Shown piece by piece: positions 7,726-13,725 of a DNA stretch of 13,725 nt (positions are counted from its first letter, which is position 1; the number at the start of each line of letters is the position of its first letter). Source of the DNA: a bacterium (lineage in GTDB: Bacteria > Cyanobacteriota > Vampirovibrionia > Gastranaerophilales > Gastranaerophilaceae). The stretch spans positions 1 through 13,725 of the forward strand of contig JAFXYU010000049.1 in assembly GCA_017541565.1 (NCBI GenBank), given 5' to 3'. A model generated the notes under the pieces. The model did no database searches and had not been told where the DNA came from. It saw only the letters and a program-made list of their open reading frames with translations. The position numbers and the translations under genes were made by a program.

Positions 7726-7815
7726 ATGGAACTATTGAATTTGGTACTGTTTGGTTGTGTATTTTATCTCGCATTTATAGGCATTCCGACACTTTGTGAA
7801 AAACGCGGTAAGTAG
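7726..7815 (+). CDS. 29-aa single-pass membrane protein
   Basis: This small reading frame begins at ATG 7726 and ends with TAG at 7813-7815. AAAGGAG (7712-7718) lies seven bases before the start, one of the best ribosome binding sites in the window. The product has a hydrophobic core from about residue 3 to 24 (LLNLVLFGCVFYLAFIGI at 3-20) with two cysteines (10, 24). A short charged tail, EKRGK, would stay in the cytoplasm if the N-terminus faces out. This is the typical shape of a bacterial small membrane protein that modulates a larger complex. A strong hairpin starts 25 bases after the stop, so it could be expressed from its own short transcript. I do not recognise the family, and I see no clear promoter between 7624 and 7711. 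Confidence 0.6.
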   Translation: MELLNLVLFGCVFYLAFIGIPTLCEKRGK

Positions 7816-7840
7816 TCATATAATTCCTTTCAATAAAATA

Positions 7841-7869
7841 GGGCAGTCTGCAATATAGCAGAACTGCCC
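7841..7869 (+). terminator. Strong hairpin between the 29-aa gene and folP
   Basis: GGGCAGT (7841-7847) pairs with ACTGCCC (7863-7869), and inside it CTGC (7848-7851) pairs with GCAG (7858-7861). A6862-type bulging is limited to one base, A7862, and the loop is AATATA. It is the most stable hairpin I found in the window. The following bases, GTTTGCGTGCTTTT, are only partly T-rich, so it resembles an imperfect Rho-independent terminator. An RNA-stabilising or regulatory role in the folP leader is the alternative. Confidence 0.6.
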
Positions 7870-7898
7870 GTTTGCGTGCTTTTAAAGATTTGTGCTAA

Positions 7899-7904
7899 TA
7901 TAAT
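7899..7904 (+). promoter_or_regulatory. TATAAT box directly before folP start
   Basis: A perfect TATAAT lies three bases before the GTG at 7908. If it is a -10 element, transcription would begin at or just inside the start codon, implying a leaderless or near-leaderless mRNA. No good -35 is present at 16-18 bases, so the match could be chance. Confidence 0.3.
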
Positions 7905-7907
7905 TTT

Positions 7908-9035
7908 GTGAGTGAGTTTACTATAAAAGAGATTAACGGGAAATATATAACGGACGAACTTCATCAAATAGGATTTGATGAAGGATATCGCTTTGCAGTG
8001 AAGGACAAATTTCTGTATAAAAATATAAAAGTTTTTAATCTGACTCCCGCTCAGGCAAATATTCTCAAGCAAACTGCCTTATCAGTGGGCGCGGATTGCG
8101 GAACACACAGAGAAGTAATTAGAGGCGGGATAGAATACTCAGACGCAATCTTGGGCGGAAGTATTAATCAATTAAAAAAAATTGCCGAAAAACTAAAACT
8201 CCAACCGTTTAAATTACCGCTGCTCGCAGAAACGATTTTAGACAATCTTAAAGAACATAAACGAAAAACCAAACTTGTCGGAATACTTAATGTGACTCCT
8301 AATTCATTCTCTGACGGAGGTAAGTATTTTGAACCGACAGATGCAATCAAACATTTAATGACTCTGATTGAAGACGGAGCGGATATGATTGATATCGGTG
8401 CTGAAAGTACGAAACCATACTCGGATGCTGTTTCTGCAAAAGAACAAATAAGAAGATTAAAACCGATTTTTGAGTTTGTTCAAAAAGAAAATATTACCGT
8501 CCCGATAAGCGTAGATACACGCAGTTCAGAAGTTGCCGATTTTGCTCTGAACAACGGGGCTGAAATAATAAATGACGTTTCCGGTTTTGATTACGATAAA
8601 AATATGCCGACAATTATAGGTAAATATTCTGCAGGAGTAATCATTCAGCATTCAAAAGGAACTCCTGAAAACATGCAAGATTCACCCAAATACGAAAATC
8701 TGATTGATGAAATATTTTTTGACCTGAAAAGAAAGGCAGCAATTGCTGAAGAAAACGGAATCAAAAATATTATAGCAGACCCCGGAATAGGATTTGGGAA
8801 AACAAAAGAAAACAATTTTGAAATCTTAGACAGGATTGAAGAATTTTTCGCGCTCAATTATCCCGTTATGTTAGGAGTTTCGAGAAAAAGTCTTCTTGAA
8901 ATAAAAAATGATGATAACGATTTAAAAGACTCTTTATCACTTGCAATTTCATATCCGCTGTTACAGAAAGGCGTGGATTATTTAAGGGTTCATAACGTAA
9001 AATTGCATCAATATATTTCTAACATCCTTGAATAA
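7908..9035 (+). CDS. folP: Dihydropteroate synthase, long form
   Basis: This enzyme joins 4-aminobenzoate to dihydropterin pyrophosphate in folate synthesis and is the target of sulfonamides. Residues 120-375 are a complete TIM-barrel DHPS. They include GILNVTPNSFSDGGKYF (125-141), IDIGAESTKP (161-170), ISVDTR (200-205), INDVSGFD (221-228), HSKGTPENMQ (248-257), IADPGIGFGKT (289-299), MLGVSRKS (321-328) and RVHNV (360-364). An N-terminal domain of about 110 residues (with NLTPAQANILKQ and HREVIRG) precedes it, as in the long, roughly 390-aa DHPS forms of some anaerobes. The second loop reads STKPY where STRPG is usual. The start is a GTG with no visible Shine-Dalgarno and a TATAAT box three bases upstream; no later in-frame ATG or GTG would preserve the N-domain. 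The 3' end overlaps the convergent glycosyltransferase gene by 28 bases. No other folate gene is in the window. Confidence 0.93.
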   Translation: MSEFTIKEINGKYITDELHQIGFDEGYRFAVKDKFLYKNIKVFNLTPAQANILKQTALSVGADCGTHREVIRGGIEYSDAILGGSINQLKKIAEKLKLQPFKLPLLAETILDNLKEHKRKTKLVGILNVTPNSFSDGGKYFEPTDAIKHLMTLIEDGADMIDIGAESTKPYSDAVSAKEQIRRLKPIFEFVQKENITVPISVDTRSSEVADFALNNGAEIINDVSGFDYDKNMPTIIGKYSAGVIIQHSKGTPENMQDSPKYENLIDEIFFDLKRKAAIAEENGIKNIIADPGIGFGKTKENNFEILDRIEEFFALNYPVMLGVSRKSLLEIKNDDNDLKDSLSLAISYPLLQKGVDYLRVHNVKLHQYISNILE

Positions 9036-9946
9036 GCAATTTTGTCATAAAAAAATTCTTCGTTTTTTTCTTTCATTTTAAACTCAGGATAAATTTTATT
9101 CAAAAGTTCTTCCCTGATTTTTTCTTTGGATTCCGGAGTCTTTGCCGTCCTGTACTGCCAGACGGTATGTTCCATCACCCAGTTTGTATAACTCTTTTCC
9201 ACCTTGTAATATAAATTTCTTCTTTCTAAATCTTCTTTTATATTCATAATTGCATCCGAAAAACACAACAAACCGCGTTCCCTTGACTGGGATAATTGGT
9301 TTTCGTTATTAACTCTATGCGTAATTAACGCTTCATTAATTACGGATATTCTTTTCGCCAAAATCAACGACATAAAGACAAAATAAGCATCCTCGGTATT
9401 CTGTAAATTCGGAAATCTTAAACCGTATTTTTCAACAAAACTTCTTTTATAAAGTTTATCCCAAGCCCAACCTACGGAAAAATTAAAAATATAATCGGGA
9501 ATATCATTATAATCAAAAACCTCTTTTGAAGATAAATATTGGCTTTTTAAATGATATTTAGGCAAAATTCTTTCACCTGTTTTATCATCCAAATCGTAAG
9601 AATAAGCAATCAAAATGTCTAAATCGGACTCTTTTGCCTTAATGTACATTTTTTCTAATGCATCACCTTCAATATAGTCATCCGAATCAAGAATCAGAAT
9701 GTACTCGCCTCTTGAATTATCCAAGCCGTTATTGCGTGCGGCTGCAGCACCGAGATTTGGTTGATTAATTAACTTAATTCTGCCATCAGCAGCAGCAAAT
9801 GATTTTATTATGTTTTCCGAATTATCGGTTGAACCGTCATTCACGCAAACTATCTCAATATCGGAATAAGATTGTCTTACAATTGATTCTAGGCATTTTT
9901 CCAAATATTTTTCGACATTATGAATCGGCAAAATTACAGAAAGCAA
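9008..9946 (-). CDS. GT2 family glycosyltransferase
   Basis: This 312-aa inverting glycosyltransferase of family 2 (GT-A fold) would transfer a sugar from a nucleotide donor during surface polysaccharide, lipid or protein glycosylation. The N-terminal nucleotide-binding strand is SVILPIHNVEKYLEKCL (3-19), followed by VNDGSTDNS (35-43), AAARNNGL (68-75) and the metal-binding DXD-type motif LDSDDYI (86-92). The acceptor half contains WAWDKLYKRSF (160-170) and NTEDAYFVF (183-191), common in enzymes resembling capsule or LPS side-chain transferases. There are no membrane helices, so it is cytosolic or peripheral. The start is TTG 9946 with AGGGTGA just upstream. It allows the first beta strand at residue 3, and no better in-frame start exists. 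It follows the 82-aa gene by nine bases, so the two form an operon. Its 3' end overlaps folP on the other strand. The sugar specificity cannot be read. Confidence 0.9.
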   Translation of the reverse strand: MLSVILPIHNVEKYLEKCLESIVRQSYSDIEIVCVNDGSTDNSENIIKSFAAADGRIKLINQPNLGAAAARNNGLDNSRGEYILILDSDDYIEGDALEKMYIKAKESDLDILIAYSYDLDDKTGERILPKYHLKSQYLSSKEVFDYNDIPDYIFNFSVGWAWDKLYKRSFVEKYGLRFPNLQNTEDAYFVFMSLILAKRISVINEALITHRVNNENQLSQSRERGLLCFSDAIMNIKEDLERRNLYYKVEKSYTNWVMEHTVWQYRTAKTPESKEKIREELLNKIYPEFKMKEKNEEFFYDKIAYSRMLEIY

Positions 9947-9955
9947 AACTTCACC

Positions 9956-10204
9956 CTATGCTTCTATTGAAAGTCCGTCATTTTCGGTTGCAACTTCAAG
10001 CAATCTGTATGAGAGATATGCACCAAGCGCAACTGCTTTTAAATCAATACTTTCATCATGTTTTGCAACTTCAAGGATTGCAGTATTAATTTCCGGGTTT
10101 TCTTCCTTCATGTACTGAACCATATTTTTACGCCAACTCTGAACATCCTGAAAAGCCTCAGTAAAAATTTCCGATGACATTTCTTCAGTGATTATAGGTA
10201 ACAT
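9956..10204 (-). CDS. Hypothetical 82-aa acidic protein
   Basis: I do not recognise this small soluble protein. It is acidic and almost entirely helix-compatible, with segments EIFTEAFQDVQSWRKNMVQYM (12-32) and DLKAVALGAYLSYRLLEVA (54-72). No signal peptide, membrane helix or metal motif is visible. The start is ATG 10204, nine bases after AAAGGAG. A longer frame from 10264 would run through a near-perfect promoter and is rejected. It is the first gene of a two-gene operon with the GT2 enzyme nine bases downstream. It may be a small partner of that enzyme or simply a co-transcribed housekeeping factor. Confidence 0.72.
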   Translation of the reverse strand: MLPIITEEMSSEIFTEAFQDVQSWRKNMVQYMKEENPEINTAILEVAKHDESIDLKAVALGAYLSYRLLEVATENDGLSIEA

Positions 10205-10213
10205 TCTCAAACT

Positions 10214-10220
10214 CTCCTTT
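10214..10220 (-). promoter_or_regulatory. Shine-Dalgarno that fixes the 82-aa protein start
   Basis: On the minus strand this reads AAAGGAG and lies nine bases before ATG 10204. It supports that start over the upstream in-frame ATG at 10264. Confidence 0.75.
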
Positions 10221-10235
10221 ATGTTTATATACCCG

Positions 10236-10264
10236 ATTATATAGTATTTTTTAATATTATGCAA
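10236..10264 (-). promoter_or_regulatory. Near-consensus sigma-70 promoter for the 82-aa / GT2 operon
   Basis: On the minus strand TTGCAT (10264-10259) and TATAAT (10241-10236) are separated by exactly 17 bases. The -10 is perfect and the -35 matches four of six bases. Transcription would start near 10229, about 25 bases before the start codon. This is the best promoter in the window and separates this operon from the TolC gene upstream. Confidence 0.7.
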
Positions 10265-10279
10265 TACCGAAATATATAA

Positions 10280-11710
10280 TCATGCTCTCTTAAACCGTTT
10301 TTTAGGGAGTTCCAGTTCGACCTCGCTCTCTGTCAAGTTTCTCCCCATTGCCTTCTCAAGTTCAGACTTTGCCGTATTATACTCATATATCATTCTTAAA
10401 TAACTTAATTGTGCATCGCTATATTGAACCTGTGCATCCCTCAATTCAACAGGATTGCCGACTCCTGCCGCATATCTGCCGCAAGATAACTCATAATTTT
10501 CTTTTGCGTGTTTCATACCCAGTTTTGCAACAGGAATTTGCTTTTTCTTTTCATCAAGTGTATAAAAAGCCTGCTGAACTTCAAGATAAATGTTATTTTT
10601 TGTACTCTTGGCAAGTGCCTGCTGTCTTGAATACAAAGATCTTGCTTCGCGAATTTCATTTTTTATAAGCATTCCGTTTATTGTAGGAAAATTCAAATAT
10701 CCGCCAAAGTTATAACCTGTATTTGAAGTCGGATGTTTGCCGCCTACCTGATATTGACCTTCTATCGTAAATTGAGGGAAATAAGATTTCTGTACGAGTT
10801 TTACGTTCTGTCTTGCCTGCTCAACTTTAACCTCTGCAAGTTTAAACTCGGGTCTTGATTTTTGTGCAATTTCAATTGCTTTTTCCAACGATATATCACA
10901 AGCATTAAATTTTAAACCATCATTCAGTATATACTTGTTGAAGTAAGGTAGTCCCATTGAATTATTAAGTTTCGCCATGGCAATTTTAACATTATGTTCT
11001 GCCTGTATAAGCAGCCACTTGGCATTACTCAGATTAACCTGCGCTATGGTTACATCAACTTTTGAACGTTCACCGACACTATTATAAACTTTAGCCTGCT
11101 CATAAAATGCCGAATATCTTAAAACGCTTTCTTCTGCAACACGCTTTGCTTCAAGAGAATATTGAAGATTATAATAATTATTTTTAACATCACATATTAC
11201 GTCATTAATTGTACTCGTAAGAATAATCCCGTAACCTTTATTATCCAGTTTTCTTATTGTTGCCTGATTTCGGGTAACACCAAAATCATAAAGCATTTGA
11301 GAAACACTTATTTGTCCGAGAACCCAATAATTATAGATTAAATTTTCTCTGAAAACATCGGACAACTGAAGTTGCTTAATTCTGCTATATCCGCTTTGCC
11401 AACTTAGTTGGGGGAAATATGATGCCCAAGTCTGTCTTAATCTGGAATCCGATGCAAACACATCCTGCATTGCGGCTTGTATTCTCGGGTTATTACCAAG
11501 TGCATATTTCACACAATCTTCCAAATTGACTTCATAAGTAGATTCTATTCCACCCTTTATGGTAAATGCCGATTGAGAATTTTTATCAGAAACGATAGGC
11601 TCTACATCCTTGCTGGAAGGATATTTTTCGTTTTTAAAATTCTCTGCATTTACTGTGCCTGAAACGAAAAGCAGTATTACAAAAAATATTAATAAAGTTA
11701 TTTTTTTCAT
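10280..11710 (-). CDS. TolC family outer-membrane efflux channel
   Basis: This 476-aa protein is the outer-membrane component of a tripartite efflux system, a trimeric beta-barrel with a long periplasmic helical tunnel. A Sec signal peptide spans residues 1-22 (KKIT, then a hydrophobic core, with probable cleavage after VNA). No lipobox cysteine is present. Two OEP repeats follow. The first begins near 62 ([19 protein letters not shown], then [12 protein letters not shown]). The second begins near 274 ([21 protein letters not shown], then [13 protein letters not shown]). Each is helical with the usual bipartite pattern. The start ATG overlaps the stop of the RND gene in ATGA (11710-11707), so translation is coupled and the two proteins should act together. 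Length and domain order are normal for the family. The 3' end is followed after about 15 bases by the promoter of the next operon, with no obvious terminator. Confidence 0.93.
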   Translation of the reverse strand: MKKITLLIFFVILLFVSGTVNAENFKNEKYPSSKDVEPIVSDKNSQSAFTIKGGIESTYEVNLEDCVKYALGNNPRIQAAMQDVFASDSRLRQTWASYFPQLSWQSGYSRIKQLQLSDVFRENLIYNYWVLGQISVSQMLYDFGVTRNQATIRKLDNKGYGIILTSTINDVICDVKNNYYNLQYSLEAKRVAEESVLRYSAFYEQAKVYNSVGERSKVDVTIAQVNLSNAKWLLIQAEHNVKIAMAKLNNSMGLPYFNKYILNDGLKFNACDISLEKAIEIAQKSRPEFKLAEVKVEQARQNVKLVQKSYFPQFTIEGQYQVGGKHPTSNTGYNFGGYLNFPTINGMLIKNEIREARSLYSRQQALAKSTKNNIYLEVQQAFYTLDEKKKQIPVAKLGMKHAKENYELSCGRYAAGVGNPVELRDAQVQYSDAQLSYLRMIYEYNTAKSELEKAMGRNLTESEVELELPKKRFKRA

Positions 11711-13725
11711 TTAGATTTTTTATTTCTCAAGAATAGTACAACTATACTTAGAAATATTAATACAAGAGCAAAATATTTTAACCCCGCCGGTAAGGCATTA
11801 TACCATCCGGCAAGTTTGGCAAAAATTGCCGGCAGAATTATCATCAAAACAAGATATATTGCTGCTGCAACCGCAAGGCATTTTAAAAATACATTCGTAA
11901 GAATTTTTCTTTGTTCTTTATCATTTTTAATTGTATTCATCAATACAAAAAATGCCGGAACAAGTATGCTACCTATGAACGCAACTGCAAGCATTCCGCC
12001 GAACACTGAAACACCTATAGAGTTTCTGCTCCCCGCACCCGCTCCTTTTGCAAATACAAGCGGTAATAAGCCCAAAATGAATGCAATATTTGTCATCATA
12101 ACCGCTCTGAAACGAAGTTTTGCAGCCTGCATTGCAGCATCCAAATAATGCATTCCGTCTTTTTCCATAGCATCTTTTGCAAATTCAACAATCAAAATTG
12201 CCTGTTTTGTTGATAAACCAATCAACATAACAAGCCCAACCTGCGCATAAATATCCAGTGAAAGTCCCCATACATACTGCAAAAATAACGCTCCAAAAAG
12301 CGCAACCGGAGATATAAGCATAACCGCAAGAGGAAGCATCCAACTCTCATATAAAGCCACAAGGAACAAGTATACAAAAGTCAGTGCCATCGCTAAAATT
12401 GGCGCAATCTGACCTGAAGACTCTTTTTCCTGCAAAGATGTTCCCGACCATGCATAGTCCATATCCGAAGGTAAAATCTTCTCAGAAAGAGTTTCCATAG
12501 CTTTCATTGCAGTTCCGGTACTGACACCCGGACCGTTTTTAGCGTTGATAGTAATAGACGGGTACAAATTGAAACGCGTAAGTTCAAAAGGTCCCGTAAC
12601 ATCCTGAGTTGTCACTATTGATGTCAAAGGCACCATTTTACCTTGATTATTCTTCACATATATTTTATGAAAATCATCCATTGTGGATCTGTATGGTGCA
12701 TCCGCCTGCATATAAACCCTGTATACACGCCCGAATTTATTAAAGTCATTAATATATGTTGAAGCATATTGAGCAGCCAATGTTGCATAAACTTCAGATA
12801 CAGGAACTCCCTGTGCAAGCGCTTTGTCCTCCTGAATATTCACAACAACTTGCGGGAGTGTTGATGTGAACGCTGTATATACGTTTGAAAAAGCAGGATT
12901 CAATCTTGCCTGACTCATAAATTTTTGTGCTTCCGCAAACATCTCGTCAGGAGTTCTGTCACCTTTATCCAAAAGTTGGTATTCTACACCGTCAAACATA
13001 CCAAGACCCATAATTGCGGGAGGCTGCGATACAAAAGTTGTTGTCTCTGTATACCTTGAAGCAATCTGTCTTGCCTGAGCCATGATATTATTTATTGATT
13101 TTTTCGAAGATTTTCTGTCGTGCCAAGGGTCTAATTTTACAATTACAAATGCTGTATTTTCACCATTAAATCCGTTTATTGAAAGAACTGAAGTTACACC
13201 CGGAATCTGAAGAATTTCTTTTCCCATTTTCTGCACAACTTCAGCCGAACGAGTAAGTGTTGCACCGTCTTGAAGTTGAACCTGAATAAACATTGCCCCT
13301 CTGTCTTCATCAGGCAAAAATCCGGAAGGAACAATTTTTCCCATGATAAATATCAAAAGAAAAATCCCAACAAGTCCTATAAGCGTTTTCTTTGGAGCAT
13401 CGACAAAATACTTTACAACACTAAGGTATTTATCCCTTATTCCCATAAACCAATTTTCAAATTTCCGGATGAATTCAAAATCTGTTTTTTCTTCTCCTGA
13501 TTTCAAAATCGTTGAGCATAATGCCGGAGAAAGAGTCAGAGCAACAACCGTCGATAAACCAACAGACGTTGCAATACAGACTGCAAATTGTCTGTACATT
13601 TGTCCCGTGATACCGCCCATAAATGATACCGGTACAAATACCGCCATCAAAACAAGCGAAGTTGCCACAACAGCACCAAACACTTCCTGCATGGTTATTT
13701 CTGTTGCTTCTTTCTGAGACTTGCC
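11707..13725 (-). CDS. RND (HAE1/AcrB-type) efflux pump, 5'-truncated by window edge
   Basis: The visible 672 residues are the C-terminal two thirds of a proton-driven inner-membrane RND transporter, which would export drugs or metabolites through the TolC-type channel. The frame is open to the right edge, and by comparison with AcrB about 420 residues are missing, including the TM4 proton-relay aspartates. The visible part starts with [10 protein letters not shown] and [13 protein letters not shown], then periplasmic porter domains and the [11 protein letters not shown] segment. TM10 carries [16 protein letters not shown] with the conserved lysine corresponding to AcrB K940. The switch-loop segment ([11 protein letters not shown]) is shorter than in AcrB. 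After the normal last helix ([11 protein letters not shown]) come about 65 extra residues predicted to form two more membrane helices. The gene overlaps the TolC gene by ATGA. A membrane fusion protein is expected upstream, outside the window. The substrate is unknown. Confidence 0.93.
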   Translation of the reverse strand, partial: GKSQKEATEITMQEVFGAVVATSLVLMAVFVPVSFMGGITGQMYRQFAVCIATSVGLSTVVALTLSPALCSTILKSGEEKTDFEFIRKFENWFMGIRDKYLSVVKYFVDAPKKTLIGLVGIFLLIFIMGKIVPSGFLPDEDRGAMFIQVQLQDGATLTRSAEVVQKMGKEILQIPGVTSVLSINGFNGENTAFVIVKLDPWHDRKSSKKSINNIMAQARQIASRYTETTTFVSQPPAIMGLGMFDGVEYQLLDKGDRTPDEMFAEAQKFMSQARLNPAFSNVYTAFTSTLPQVVVNIQEDKALAQGVPVSEVYATLAAQYASTYINDFNKFGRVYRVYMQADAPYRSTMDDFHKIYVKNNQGKMVPLTSIVTTQDVTGPFELTRFNLYPSITINAKNGPGVSTGTAMKAMETLSEKILPSDMDYAWSGTSLQEKESSGQIAPILAMALTFVYLFLVALYESWMLPLAVMLISPVALFGALFLQYVWGLSLDIYAQVGLVMLIGLSTKQAILIVEFAKDAMEKDGMHYLDAAMQAAKLRFRAVMMTNIAFILGLLPLVFAKGAGAGSRNSIGVSVFGGMLAVAFIGSILVPAFFVLMNTIKNDKEQRKILTNVFLKCLAVAAAIYLVLMIILPAIFAKLAGWYNALPAGLKYFALVLIFLSIVVLFLRNKKSK

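Noticed and set aside
13343..13717. A 124-codon plus-strand open frame at the right edge
   Set aside because: It is antisense to the RND pump, whose frame matches AcrB-type sequence continuously to the window edge.
1..13725. A defence island, mobile element, CRISPR array or RNA gene
   Set aside because: I looked for transposase, integrase, nuclease, toxin-antitoxin and Cas motifs, direct repeats with spacers, and tRNA-like cloverleafs and found none. The genes are mostly recognisable envelope and metabolic functions.

Overview
The window is AT-rich DNA from a bacterium that uses the standard genetic code (TAA, TAG and TGA all act as stops). An RND drug/metabolite pump is translationally coupled to a TolC-type outer-membrane channel, so the cell has two membranes. 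That envelope, the low GC, several short orphan proteins, and EF-hand-like plus transglycosylase-like proteins together suggest an uncultured gut-type lineage. My best guess is Candidatus Gastranaerophilales (Melainabacteria, non-photosynthetic relatives of Cyanobacteria). This is an inference from style, since no rRNA or other marker gene lies here.

Left part, plus strand (1-4316): a small CPYC glutaredoxin, an unrecognised 204-aa protein, a cytosolic GH38 alpha-mannosidase resembling MngB, and a protein with an EF-hand-like loop followed by a complete lytic-transglycosylase (SLT) signature. Facing the last one and ending 19 bases away (minus strand, 4336-5325) is a second protein with a degenerate EF-hand-like loop and a different lysozyme-like domain. 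Neither has a signal peptide.

Middle (5420-9946): a minus-strand pair made of an unrecognised 214-aa protein, which starts at a TTG with a strong ribosome binding site, and a TPR plus GT9-type glycosyltransferase. Next, on the plus strand, is a 29-aa single-pass membrane protein that no longer ORF covers. A strong hairpin follows it, then a long-form dihydropteroate synthase (folP) with a GTG start and no visible Shine-Dalgarno. folP converges on, and overlaps by 28 bases, a GT2 glycosyltransferase on the minus strand. That gene is preceded by an 82-aa orphan, and the pair has a near-consensus sigma-70 promoter (TTGCAT-17-TATAAT).

Right part (10280-13725, minus strand): the RND pump, whose 5' end lies outside the window, followed by the TolC family channel; they overlap by the four bases ATGA. 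The membrane fusion protein expected for such a tripartite pump is not visible and may lie beyond the right edge. The RND protein carries an extra C-terminal segment of about 65 residues predicted to add two membrane helices.

Most of the window is ordinary chromosomal content. I found no tRNA, rRNA, CRISPR array, transposase, integrase, phage structural gene or defence gene. The points most worth a second look are the convergent leaderless muramidase-like proteins, the 29-aa membrane protein, the RND extension, and the hairpin and start region of folP.
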